This document shows, one piece after another, positions 1 through 6,498 of a stretch of 28,927 bases of DNA (position 1 is its first letter; the number at the start of each line of letters is the position of its first letter). The DNA is from a virus. The position numbers and the translations under genes are program-made. Below the pieces are notes generated by a model. That model had not been told where the DNA came from. It was given only the letters and a program-made list of their open reading frames with translations, and did no database searches. The stretch covers positions 1 to 28,927 of the IMG/VR virus record IMGVR_UViG_3300036406_001076; one strand, 5' to 3'.

Positions 1-235
1 CCCTATGCACCTTGCTCATCTCCATGATGATAGAGAACTTGCGGTGCGCCTTGCGGACGTAGTCGTTGACCACGCCGAACCGCCGCTCCTTCACCGCTTG
101 CGCGGCTTGGGCTACGTCTTCCTCGGCTCTCGCGAAATAATCCATGATGCACGCTTCATGCTGCATGGTTCGGTATTCGAGCCACGGGATCATCTCGCCT
201 CCGGTGTCGAGGGGTTTGAGTAGTTGTTTGCTCAT
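1..235 (-). CDS. Hypothetical protein, 3' end cut by window edge
   Basis: An open frame of 78 codons runs off the left edge with no stop. It begins MSKQLLKPLDTGGEMIPW and becomes helical and charged (AEEDVAQAAQAVKERRF). I recognise no family. The ATG lies 7 nt after palindrome copy 1 and directly follows the glutamine amidotransferase gene, so it is probably the next gene of the same leftward cassette. There is no clear Shine-Dalgarno: the start is preceded by AACTGACCT, and the amidoligase start is likewise preceded by GACCT. It is real by context and codon pattern, but its function is unknown. Confidence 0.7.
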   Translation of the reverse strand, partial: MSKQLLKPLDTGGEMIPWLEYRTMQHEACIMDYFARAEEDVAQAAQAVKERRFGVVNDYVRKAHRKFSIIMEMSKVHR

Positions 236-242
236 AGGTCAG

Positions 243-260
243 TTGTCCGGAATTCCGGAC
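243..260. repeat. Palindromic junction repeat, copy 1
   Basis: TTGTCCGGAATTCCGGAC contains the perfect 16-bp palindrome GTCCGGAATTCCGGAC. It overlaps the stop codon of the amidotransferase gene by one base and ends 7 nt before the next start. It is one of six copies confined to the first 4 kb. It could be an operator for a dimeric regulator or an intercistronic RNA hairpin. Confidence 0.85.
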
Positions 261-1378
261 TACACGATGCCGTCGAGGAGACGCTGGCTCTGCGGGATGA
301 AGCTGCTCATACCCTGCAACTGTTCGAGTTCCTCTTCCGCCGTCAGATCGACCTCGCGCATCGTGGCGTAGGTCGCCAGATCGTCGTCGAGGTTGTGCTG
401 CGTCAGACCAATGTCCTCGGAACGTGCAGCCAAGCCGTCATACTTTCCGCTCGGCACTGTGACTGTGCTGTATGCACCTTCGGACTTCTTCTCGAAGCGG
501 AACTCCGAGAGCTTGGGCTGCGAACCTCGGGGGCCGGAAGCCCATGAGGTGTCGATGGTGGCAAGGCTGCGACCGAGGCTGGCCGAAGCGTATTGCGACT
601 CGCGGCTGGTCGTGTCGCCGTGCAGCCAGCGACTCACCTTGGGATCGCCGCCGTTCTTCGGGAACTCCAACCATGACCAGTCGTCGATGGCGAAGGCTTC
701 GAGCGACTTGCAACGCCACGCATCGCCGATCGCTTCGACAATCTCCGGCTTCGTGCCGAAGATCCAGCGACCTTTCTTGGTGATGCCAGCATACAACGAC
801 GCCATCGAATCGACGGCGACGATGAGCTTGCCGCTCGGAGCGAGGGCGAGGAACGCAGCGTAGCCCGTGATGTGCATCATGGCTTCCCGCTGTTTCTCCG
901 GATCGCCAGCGTTGTCGGTCAACGCATAGAGCAAGTGCTGCGAATCGCACGTTGCCTTGTTGTGGTGCTTGGTCTGCTTGCCGTGCCAAGTGACCACGCC
1001 ATTGTGGGCCAACGACCAGCCGTCATGCCGGAACGGATGCGTGTTGCCAAGGTTCACGGCACACGTTGCAGTGCGTCCGTGGACGATGGTGGACTTCATC
1101 CGGTTGTAGTATCCGGTCTGCTCGAACCGCTTGCTGGCGGCGAAGGCGGAGAAGCCGTCTCCCGCGAGCTTGGACAACTGCGGCAACGCATCGAGCGTGC
1201 GGAAGTCGTCGGGTTTCACATAGCGACCGCGCAGACCATTAGGTCCGGCTTGGGCGAAACCGAAGCCGTGACGCTCGGTTCTGCCGATTGCTTCTGCCGC
1301 TGCGACAAGGGCTTTGTCGGCGGAGTATCGGGTCAAAGGCGAGGCTTTGCTCGCTGTCCATCCTGCTAATTTACACAT
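260..1378 (-). CDS. Class II glutamine amidotransferase (Ntn-type, stand-alone)
   Basis: A 372-aa protein starting MCKLAGW. Cys2 would be the N-terminal nucleophile after Met removal, as in class II (GATase_2) enzymes that release ammonia from glutamine. Further family marks are HGRTAT (residues 100-105), NTHPF (112-116), SLAHNG (122-127) and a DSQ in place of the usual DSE around 145-147. There is no fused synthetase domain, so ammonia must go to a partner. The next gene upstream is an amidoligase, the obvious candidate. Residues from about 230 on are low in recognisable motifs. The start has AAAGGA about 12 nt upstream. The cellular target of the pair is unknown. The family call is confident; the partnership is inferred. 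Confidence 0.88.
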   Translation of the reverse strand: MCKLAGWTASKASPLTRYSADKALVAAAEAIGRTERHGFGFAQAGPNGLRGRYVKPDDFRTLDALPQLSKLAGDGFSAFAASKRFEQTGYYNRMKSTIVHGRTATCAVNLGNTHPFRHDGWSLAHNGVVTWHGKQTKHHNKATCDSQHLLYALTDNAGDPEKQREAMMHITGYAAFLALAPSGKLIVAVDSMASLYAGITKKGRWIFGTKPEIVEAIGDAWRCKSLEAFAIDDWSWLEFPKNGGDPKVSRWLHGDTTSRESQYASASLGRSLATIDTSWASGPRGSQPKLSEFRFEKKSEGAYSTVTVPSGKYDGLAARSEDIGLTQHNLDDDLATYATMREVDLTAEEELEQLQGMSSFIPQSQRLLDGIV

Positions 1379-1411
1379 GGTATTTGTTTCCTTTCGTTAT
1401 GGTTGGTGTGA

Positions 1412-1433
1412 CTTGTCCGGAATTCTGGACAAG
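1412..1433. repeat. Palindromic junction repeat, copy 2
   Basis: A 22-bp inverted repeat with one mismatch (right half CTGGAC instead of CCGGAC). It sits 2 nt after the amidoligase stop and 33 nt before the amidotransferase start. In the leftward transcript the mismatch is A-C, which would weaken an RNA stem; on the other strand it is a G-U wobble. Confidence 0.8.
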
Positions 1434-1435
1434 GG

Positions 1436-2767
1436 TTACTGATCGTCCGTGCTGCACACGGCAGTCACGGGTTGACGCTCGACGCGGCGATAGCCACGCA
1501 AGCGGGTGTCGGAAGCGTCGAACTGACGCACGAACTCGTCGCACTTGACCGCCCCGTAGCGGTCAACACTGCGCGAGGTGTTGTTGATGGTGCGGACTTT
1601 GGCCTTCATCGCTTTGATGATGTCCTTGAGCGTCTCCGGCTCATGGATCGCGGCCCACCGATAGAACTGCTCCCACGCTTGCGGTGCAGTCTCGTTGTTG
1701 ATTGGCGAGTCGGCGCTGGCATGATCCTCGCTCCACCTTGCGATGGCTTGCATGAGGGAAGCGCGGAGCCTCCACTCACTTGGCTTGCGACTGGTCGGCC
1801 ACAAGCGGACTTCAATCGTGCCGAGTCGCTCGAACTGGGCGGCACTGACCGCCGAATACTTGCGACCCAAGGCGTCATCCCAATTCTCGCAGCAAGCGTT
1901 GACCGCACACCAACGAGAGCGGCGACGAGTCAACGGCGCAAGATACCGGAACCATGACAAGTGACGGCACAGTGCGTGGTAAACGGACTGGCCGACCTCA
2001 TGGTCACGCTTGCAGTTGATGTGGATGTGACCGCCGTTGCGCTCGATCGAACCGAGGTTGCTGACCAAGTTGCAAGCGACATCGGGCAACTTCTGCGTGA
2101 TGCGGAAGCGGATCTCATGCTGACCGCCGCCATCGCGACCGACATCCCAGTAGGGTTTCTGGTAGCTGCGGATGCGGTTGGTGCTGACGCTGCGTCCGGT
2201 CGGCGTGGTCTTGTAACCATGCAAGCCAGTCGCTTCCAACTCACCACTGCACTCGTAGAGCGGAAGCCGATCCCAATACTCCGGAGTCAGAGGCTCGGGG
2301 AGCATCTGCTTGATCTTGGACTTCTCGATCGACTTGAGGAACTGACCGACTCCCTTGATGACATCGCGCTGATTTGCAGATCCGAACCAGTCGTTGCCGA
2401 AGTGACAGCGGATGCGCTCGATGAGATCCTGCAACGTGCCGCCATCCTTGCGGAAGGTGCGACGATACAGCTTGCGATGCCGGAGACATCCGACGATGAC
2501 CGAAGCCACGCCGCGCAGATGCCGACGCTGACGCTCGGCCCGCTCGTCGCGGTAACGCCGATAGACTCGCTCGTAAGCCCTCTTGAGCACCGCCTTGTCG
2601 TCGTAATTGAGGACGTAGTAGTTCGGTGCTGAGTCGAGCGTGACCGGACTGTCGTTGGACTTCAGCCAGTTGTTGCGGAGATACCAGTAGGCATACCGAC
2701 CATCCTCCGAGAGATGCATCGGCTTCGATGCGACCTCGGCCAGTTGTAGTGTGGAGTTATTACTCAT
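1436..2767 (-). CDS. Putative amidoligase (GS-fold COOH-NH2 ligase, Amidoligase_2-like)
   Basis: A 443-aa protein with the conserved blocks of the Amidoligase_2 group (PF12224 by recall): GELEATG (175-181), DGGGQHEIRFR (212-222), GGHIHIN (245-251), RRRSRWC (281-287) and GTIEVRLWPT (316-325). These families are predicted to use ATP to form amide or peptide-like bonds. The start is the ATG at 2767, with AAAGGAAAG about 9 nt upstream; the open frame extends further upstream through palindrome copy 3, but that stretch does not look coding. Residues 1-160 are basic and unlike the core family, perhaps a binding domain. The neighbouring amidotransferase could supply ammonia. Substrate (peptidoglycan, capsid or metabolite) is unknown. 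Confidence 0.75.
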   Translation of the reverse strand: MSNNSTLQLAEVASKPMHLSEDGRYAYWYLRNNWLKSNDSPVTLDSAPNYYVLNYDDKAVLKRAYERVYRRYRDERAERQRRHLRGVASVIVGCLRHRKLYRRTFRKDGGTLQDLIERIRCHFGNDWFGSANQRDVIKGVGQFLKSIEKSKIKQMLPEPLTPEYWDRLPLYECSGELEATGLHGYKTTPTGRSVSTNRIRSYQKPYWDVGRDGGGQHEIRFRITQKLPDVACNLVSNLGSIERNGGHIHINCKRDHEVGQSVYHALCRHLSWFRYLAPLTRRRSRWCAVNACCENWDDALGRKYSAVSAAQFERLGTIEVRLWPTSRKPSEWRLRASLMQAIARWSEDHASADSPINNETAPQAWEQFYRWAAIHEPETLKDIIKAMKAKVRTINNTSRSVDRYGAVKCDEFVRQFDASDTRLRGYRRVERQPVTAVCSTDDQ

Positions 2768-2805
2768 AGGTCTAACTTTCCTTTCATGTGTTGTTTCGTT
2801 GTTGC

Positions 2806-2825
2806 TTGTCCGGAATTTCGGACAA
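2806..2825. repeat. Palindromic junction repeat, copy 3
   Basis: TTGTCCGGAATTTCGGACAA, one mismatch from the 20-bp consensus palindrome. It lies 38 nt upstream of the amidoligase start. As in copy 2, the change is C to T on the plus strand, giving an A-C mismatch in the leftward RNA. Confidence 0.8.
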
Positions 2826-2854
2826 CTCTGTCCGGTTTGAACAAGCGTCCCGCC

Positions 2855-2877
2855 CCGCAACGGATTGGACGTTACGG
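2855..2877. other. Intergenic hairpin, 8-bp stem and 7-nt loop
   Basis: CCGCAACG and CGTTACGG flank the loop GATTGGA. In the leftward transcript the single mismatch becomes a G-U wobble, so the RNA stem is fully paired. It lies between the 119-aa gene and palindrome copy 3, with no downstream U-run, so it is not a classical intrinsic terminator. Confidence 0.5.
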
Positions 2878-2898
2878 AGCCGACCGCTTGTGCAGTTA

Positions 2899-3258
2899 TT
2901 ACTTGTCGGCGAACTGACCGACGAACTTGCGAGGGTTGATCCACTCGCCGTGCGGCATCTCGATGGCGTCATGCCATACCAACTCGAAGTTGTCGCCGCG
3001 ATCGTGGACGTTGACCTTGGTCACGCCCCGATCACGGAACACCGAGAACGATGCGCGGCGTCCGACTCCATTGAGCCGCTCGCGTGTCGTCACAGTGTCC
3101 CATCCGGCCAACGTGATCTCGATGTCGCCGTTGTCTGCATGACGCGCAATCGCATTGCCATGCAGCCAGATCGTCGTGCCATCGGTTCGGGTATTGCCGC
3201 ACTTGCGGGGACGCCGATTGAAGAAGGCGTCAGTCACTTCTCTCGTTACTTTTCTCAT
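2899..3258 (-). CDS. Conserved small phage protein (unknown function)
   Basis: A 119-aa basic protein. Residues 14-37 hold a pattern GNTRTDG followed by IWLHGNAIA, then LAGWDTVTTRERLNG. From memory such small proteins recur in phage genomes (DUF8033-like), but I cannot confirm the family and assign no function. The start at 3258 follows AAAGAGAG. Palindrome copy 4 lies 20 nt upstream. The gene ends with AAG TAA TAAC, a stop context shared by several genes here. Confidence 0.75.
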   Translation of the reverse strand: MRKVTREVTDAFFNRRPRKCGNTRTDGTTIWLHGNAIARHADNGDIEITLAGWDTVTTRERLNGVGRRASFSVFRDRGVTKVNVHDRGDNFELVWHDAIEMPHGEWINPRKFVGQFADK

Positions 3259-3278
3259 ACTGTTTCTCTCTTTCTAAA

Positions 3279-3296
3279 TGTCCGGAATTCCGGACA
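3279..3296. repeat. Palindromic junction repeat, copy 4
   Basis: TGTCCGGAATTCCGGACA, a perfect 18-bp palindrome. It is 14 nt after the stop of the tiny membrane protein gene and 20 nt before the start of the 119-aa gene. Confidence 0.85.
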
Positions 3297-3310
3297 AGGT
3301 TGTGGAGTTA

Positions 3311-3409
3311 TTACTTGGTGATCTCGATGAGGAGCCAGACGGCAACGAAGCACAAGGCCGCGAAGCTGAAGAGCAATTCGTCGAGTTGATTCGGGGTGGG
3401 CCGTTTCAT
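3311..3409 (-). CDS. Tiny single-pass membrane protein (32 aa)
   Basis: The frame encodes MKRPTPNQLDELLFSF followed by a hydrophobic stretch (AALCFVAVWLLIEI) and a terminal Thr-Lys. That is a short polar N-terminus plus one transmembrane helix. It fills the gap between the 71-aa gene and palindrome copy 4. It starts 12 nt after the upstream stop, preceded by TAATAACGCC. It ends AAG TAA TAAC like other real genes here. Function unknown; small phage membrane proteins are often accessory or lysis related, but nothing here shows that. Confidence 0.6.
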   Translation of the reverse strand: MKRPTPNQLDELLFSFAALCFVAVWLLIEITK

Positions 3410-3421
3410 GGTGTGGCGTTA

Positions 3422-3637
3422 TTACACAAGTTCCGCCGCCTTGGGAAGCATATCCGCAAAGGGGCTGAACATCAGCGGCTTATCCGCCGCCCGATAATCG
3501 CTGCCACCGATCAGATCGGTCGCCGCGTCGATACGTTCCGACATGGACAGCCGATGCGGATGAGTGTCCGCAAAGCGTTCAAGCCGATAGTCTGTCTTGC
3601 TGGCACTCGCCAGAAGAACGTGGATGGTTTTCTTCAT
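3422..3637 (-). CDS. Hypothetical protein (71 aa)
   Basis: It starts MKKTIHVLLASASKTDYRLE and is a soluble, mixed-charge protein with no recognised motif. The open frame extends upstream through palindrome copy 5, so the ATG at 3637, 19 nt beyond the palindrome, is the better start. It ends GTG TAA TAAC, with the 32-aa gene following at once. There is no Shine-Dalgarno; the leader is A-rich (GACAAAACAAA). Confidence 0.6.
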   Translation of the reverse strand: MKKTIHVLLASASKTDYRLERFADTHPHRLSMSERIDAATDLIGGSDYRAADKPLMFSPFADMLPKAAELV

Positions 3638-3656
3638 TTTGTTTTGTCTGATTGCT

Positions 3657-3674
3657 TGTCCGGAATTCCGGACA
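3657..3674. repeat. Palindromic junction repeat, copy 5
   Basis: TGTCCGGAATTCCGGACA, perfect 18-bp palindrome 19 nt upstream of the 71-aa gene. Two extra hairpins lie on its upstream side. Confidence 0.85.
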
Positions 3675-3676
3675 GC

Positions 3677-3723
3677 CTTGCCGATTTGGGCAAGCTGCAA
3701 CGCAAGCGGATCGAACGCTTGCG
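3677..3723. other. Tandem hairpins next to palindrome copy 5
   Basis: The first hairpin pairs CTTGCC with GGCAAG over a 6-nt loop (3677-3694). The second pairs CGCAAGCG with CGCTTGCG over a 7-nt loop (3701-3723), the same 8-bp/7-nt geometry as the hairpin at 2855-2877. No U-run follows. They occupy the spacer between an 18-codon ORF and copy 5. Confidence 0.5.
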
Positions 3724-3736
3724 CTGCTGTGCTTAC

Positions 3737-3793
3737 TCAATACCAACCCTCTTTGCGCGTTTCATGCCACGGGTCGAACGCTGCATGGTTCAT
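3737..3793 (-). CDS. Possible micro-ORF (18 aa)
   Basis: It encodes MNHAAFDPWHETRKEGWY. Its ATG is 7 nt from palindrome copy 6, the same spacing as the left-edge gene has from copy 1. That placement is the only support: it is too short to judge by composition, and there is no Shine-Dalgarno. It may instead be a leader peptide or a gene remnant. Confidence 0.3.
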   Translation of the reverse strand: MNHAAFDPWHETRKEGWY

Positions 3794-3800
3794 GGTTCAA

Positions 3801-3818
3801 TGTCCGGAATTCCGGACA
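3801..3818. repeat. Palindromic junction repeat, copy 6
   Basis: TGTCCGGAATTCCGGACA, perfect 18-bp palindrome directly abutting the stop codon of the 139-aa gene. It is the right-most copy; no further copy is seen in the remaining 25 kb. Confidence 0.85.
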
Positions 3819-3819
3819 A

Positions 3820-4239
3820 TTATTTCGAGTCGCGCAGGATGATGTAAGCGCGGCGGGCGATGGCGATTGCATCGCTAATCTTGCGGCCCTTGCGAAGTTG
3901 CACGGCCAGAGCGTGCGCTTGCTTGTCGAATTCCGACGACTTCATTTTTTGCGCTTCGTTCTTCTTCGCGGTCGTGCGTTCGCGGATGCCCAAGTCGAGC
4001 AACACTTCCGACACTCGCCGTTTGTCCATACCTTCCGCGACAAGGGCAGCGCGGAGAGGCTTCGCCGCTTCTGCCATTGTCACTCCGGCGTTCTTCGCTT
4101 CATCCTGCAAACGAGCGATGATGCTTTCGCGAAGCGCGGCCAAGGCTGTCTTGCCTTTGGCATAAGTCACGATGTCCGCGATGACGTTATTTGAGAAGGC
4201 CAGAAGACCTTCGATGCTGATGCTGTTTTGCTTTTTCAT
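3820..4239 (-). CDS. Hypothetical helical protein (139 aa)
   Basis: A mostly alpha-helical, lysine- and alanine-rich protein starting MKKQNSISIEGLLAFSNN. I see no catalytic motif. It is the first gene of the leftward accessory cassette and faces the HTH gene across about 110-130 bp, which should hold divergent promoters, though I cannot pick out convincing -35/-10 pairs. The leader is A-rich with no Shine-Dalgarno. A nucleic-acid-binding or structural role is possible but unsupported. Confidence 0.7.
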   Translation of the reverse strand: MKKQNSISIEGLLAFSNNVIADIVTYAKGKTALAALRESIIARLQDEAKNAGVTMAEAAKPLRAALVAEGMDKRRVSEVLLDLGIRERTTAKKNEAQKMKSSEFDKQAHALAVQLRKGRKISDAIAIARRAYIILRDSK

Positions 4240-4367
4240 TTTGTTCGTTTTCTATTTGCTTTGTTAGTGAGTCAGAGAGGAGCAACTTTGCTTCCCTTGC
4301 TCATATACAAGTGACCAGCAGCGCGTTTTACTCTGTTATTGTGGGAGGAATTGTGCGATTATTAAGG

Positions 4368-4874
4368 ATGGGAAAACCCTCTCTTCCGGTTGACTGGGAC
4401 GTTGTCAAAGGTCTTTACTTGCAAGGAGTCTCTGTTCCTACGCTTTCGCAACGCTTCGGGATCAACGCAAATACCTTGCGCGCAAAGGCTTCCAAGAAAG
4501 GATGGAACGCGATTGTAGGAACAGAGAAGGAACGCAAGGAGCAACTAACAGAGAAAAGTATAGCAGTCGCAAGGGACATCTGGGCAGAGAGAAGAGAGGC
4601 GATCAGAGAGAACATACACACCATTGGAAGCAGGATGACTGCTTATGCTTCGCAACTACCTGAAGACCAACTGCTTGCCAAAGCTGACAAGGTGAAGATC
4701 GCGACAGAGATCGCTGGTAAGATAGTTGGCCTCGATCGACAAGAGGACAAGAATGTTGTAAACATCGCATTGTTAGGGAGTTACACCGATTCGGGGTCAA
4801 CGCTGAAAGATATACAAAGTGACACAATCGAAGGTTCCTACTCTGTTGGACACACAGATTCCGAACCCTTGTGA
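4368..4874 (+). CDS. HTH protein, possible terminase small subunit
   Basis: From the ATG at 4368 it is 168 aa. Residues about 8-43 form a helix-turn-helix (VKGLYLQGVSVPTLSQRFGI) ending in KKGW, followed by a long charged helix and a tail with KIVGLDRQED and VVNIALLG. This order resembles phage small terminases, which bind DNA and hand it to the large subunit. An in-frame GTG at 4353 has GGAGG 4 nt upstream and may be the true start (173 aa); another GTG is at 4311. The gene is A-rich with many AGA codons, unlike its GC-rich neighbours, suggesting separate origin. It lies 16 kb from the large terminase, which is unusual unless the genome is circular or permuted. A regulator is the alternative. 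Confidence 0.6.
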   Translation: MGKPSLPVDWDVVKGLYLQGVSVPTLSQRFGINANTLRAKASKKGWNAIVGTEKERKEQLTEKSIAVARDIWAERREAIRENIHTIGSRMTAYASQLPEDQLLAKADKVKIATEIAGKIVGLDRQEDKNVVNIALLGSYTDSGSTLKDIQSDTIEGSYSVGHTDSEPL

Positions 4875-5021
4875 CACCACCACCCACCCCACCAGAGTAG
4901 AGCCCACCAGCCCGACTCGCCCCTATATCTATCATTATAATGGCTTCTAAATTTTTTCGCCCAAAATGGAATTATTAACTTTTCGAAGGGGAGCCGGGTC
5001 GGACGGAACCCCCTCGATACG

Positions 5022-5159
5022 CTAGAGCATAGCGGCAAGGCACTTCAGGAAACGACGCCACCGGGAGGCAGTCACGACAGCCTTCCGATCGCACCGCTCG
5101 AAGTAACCAAGACCGCCATAAGGTCCATAGACCAAGCCAAGATCATTCGATCGATACAT
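5022..5159 (-). CDS. Small ORF with consensus Shine-Dalgarno (45 aa)
   Basis: The frame begins MYRSNDLGLVYGPYGG and ends with a basic segment (SRWRRFLKCLAAML). Its start is preceded by AAAGGAGGTGA with an 8-nt spacer, the best ribosome binding site in the window. It occupies the otherwise empty stretch between the HTH gene and the gene at 5241, on the opposite strand to both. I recognise no family. The ribosome site argues for a real peptide; the odd composition argues for caution. Confidence 0.45.
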   Translation of the reverse strand: MYRSNDLGLVYGPYGGLGYFERCDRKAVVTASRWRRFLKCLAAML

Positions 5160-5210
5160 ACGGGTTCACCTCCTTTCATAGGCCCATAAGAAAGCACACA
5201 TCGGGCCAAG

Positions 5211-5219
5211 TGCTATAAT
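5211..5219 (+). promoter_or_regulatory. Extended -10 promoter candidate
   Basis: TGCTATAAT matches an extended -10 (TGnTATAAT). No good -35 is present, as allowed for this class. Transcription would start about 15 nt before the ATG at 5241, giving a very short leader. The box overlaps the TAATAAC junction motif. Confidence 0.45.
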
Positions 5220-5240
5220 AACCACAGACGATCACAAACT

Positions 5241-5633
5241 ATGGACAAAATCTTCGGCTACGAAATCAGAACTCCCTACGACTCGGAATTGGATTTCTTC
5301 AGAAAGAACTTGGACACCACCGGCATGGCCACTGAAGACGGCCGGATCATCCTCAACCCCTTCTCTGACTTGGACCCAGCGTCCCAGAAGTCCGTTGCCA
5401 CGAACGAGGCTGCACGGCTCTTGATGTGGGAAAACAAGATCAAGCCAGACTTCGATGTGACCGAGGAACAGAGGAGTAAATTCAAGGGAACCGCATACGA
5501 GGAGAACGAGGAAGCATTGAAGGAGACGATCCTCGCCAGGGCTATTGCAGGAGACCCGTCGGCTGGGAAACTCACGGCCCGTCAGAAAGAGTGGGCGAAT
5601 CTGGTCGGGTCTCAGCTTCGGGCGCGTAAATAA
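5241..5633 (+). CDS. Conserved phage hypothetical protein (130 aa)
   Basis: It starts MDKIFGYEIRTPYDSELDFF. The middle (EDGRIILNPFSDLDPASQ, then NEAARLLM) resembles a small phage protein family I have seen in aquatic phages, but with no known role. It is acidic at residues 75-95 and basic at the C-terminus. It is the first of three rightward genes that abut or overlap and probably form one unit driven from the extended -10 at 5211. No Shine-Dalgarno is present. Confidence 0.75.
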   Translation: MDKIFGYEIRTPYDSELDFFRKNLDTTGMATEDGRIILNPFSDLDPASQKSVATNEAARLLMWENKIKPDFDVTEEQRSKFKGTAYEENEEALKETILARAIAGDPSAGKLTARQKEWANLVGSQLRARK

Positions 5634-5637
5634 TAAA

Positions 5638-5856
5638 ATGAAAGCCACCCTGGAGTTCAACCTACCCCAAGACGACGAGGCCCTCACCGACGCCCGGCAG
5701 GGGTCCGATTGGAAGTGGGCGGTCGATGACCTCTTCAACTACCTCCGATCCGAGACCAAGCACGCCGACCACTCGGCCGAGGAATATGCGATCTTCGATA
5801 AGGTCCGCGAGAAGCTCGCTGAGATCCTCGAAGAGCGGGATCTGAGGCGTTGGTAA
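5638..5856 (+). CDS. Hypothetical protein (72 aa)
   Basis: An acidic, helical protein (MKATLEFNLPQDDEALTDAR) with no catalytic motif. The ATG at 5638 follows the previous stop by 4 nt (TAAATAATAAAATG) and is preferred over the longer frame that overlaps the upstream gene. Its stop overlaps the next ATG (TAATG), so the two are likely coupled. Function unknown. Confidence 0.7.
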   Translation: MKATLEFNLPQDDEALTDARQGSDWKWAVDDLFNYLRSETKHADHSAEEYAIFDKVREKLAEILEERDLRRW

Positions 5857-6005
5857 TGTCCGGCTGGCTGATCGCGGCGACCGGCGTGGCCTACGCTTGG
5901 GTTGCGATTGAGATGGCGTTATCCGGTAAGTGGCCGTTGGCGATCGTCTGGGCCGGATATGCCTTCGCCCAGATCGGGCTCTATATCGTCAGCCGGCAGG
6001 GCTGA
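5856..6005 (+). CDS. Small two-helix membrane protein (49 aa)
   Basis: The protein has two hydrophobic segments, WLIAATGVAYAWVAIEMAL and WPLAIVWAGYAFAQIGLYIV, separated by SGK, so it is predicted to span the membrane twice as a hairpin. It overlaps the preceding stop by one base. The size and topology fit small phage inner-membrane proteins such as holin-like or accessory factors, but no lysis gene is nearby, so the role is open. Confidence 0.65.
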   Translation: MSGWLIAATGVAYAWVAIEMALSGKWPLAIVWAGYAFAQIGLYIVSRQG

Positions 6006-6498
6006 TTTCGATACAGGTCTCCCGAATAGGCTCGATTTCGAGGGGGTGACCTCGTCTTCCCCCACGTCACCCCCACGTCTTCCCCCAGGGCTAAGTCACT
6101 GACGGACAGTATACTTATGTCGAAAAGGGGGTGAGGGGGTGAACCCTTATCTTTTCTCTCTACAAAATATATATTATATACCCCACGGGATTTCCACCCG
6201 GACGAGAAATACCACCACGGGTGGTCCCCCCGAAGTTCCCCCCTCTTCCCCCTCGCGGGGTTAAGTGCCTCGCGTCGAATGACTTAACTGGGGGGAAACT
6301 CACAAAAGGGGGGTGGGGTGACTTTTCGTTACCCCCACGAGCCCAGAACCATGTATCATGTTCCTCTGTAGCGTGCACCTTGAGCCTTGAAGCCGAACCT
6401 TTCGACTTCATCGAACAGTCGATCGACTGCATGAAGTGAGCAATCTGGCCCCGATCTCCAAGCCAAACTTGGACTACTGCGTAAAAGCTACTCCGCGG
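6006..6498. other. Convergent non-coding region, replication-origin candidate
   Basis: No credible gene lies in these 493 bases between the rightward 49-aa gene and the leftward deaminase gene. The region is full of C5-C6 and G5-G6 runs. It contains a pure A/T-rich block (TACAAAATATATATTATATA, 6161-6180), a hairpin ACCACC-ACG-GGTGGT at 6211-6225, and an inverted repeat GTTAAGT/ACTTAAC at 6260-6288 flanked by C and G runs. Repeats plus an easily melted tract fit an origin. G-quadruplex formation or paired terminators for the converging transcripts are alternatives. Confidence 0.5.
6042..6142. repeat. Iteron-like GGGGGTGA repeats
   Basis: GGGGGTGA occurs at 6042-6049 and twice in tandem at 6127-6142, with its complement TCACCCCC at 6067-6074. 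Two CCCCCACGTC copies lie at 6059-6079. A further GGGGTGA is at 6315-6321, outside this block. The tandem pair ends 18 nt before the A/T-only tract. Confidence 0.6.

Noticed and set aside
2768-2944. N-terminal extension of the amidoligase to 502 aa
   Set aside because: The extension reads through palindrome copy 3, while a good ribosome site precedes the ATG at 2767.
243-3819. CRISPR array
   Set aside because: The palindromes are spaced by whole genes of variable length rather than by short uniform spacers, and no cas gene is present; the Cas4-like domain is a phage DUF2800-type nuclease.
6160-6439. ORFs on both strands in the convergent region
   Set aside because: They translate G/C runs into Gly/Pro-rich low-complexity protein and have no ribosome sites.
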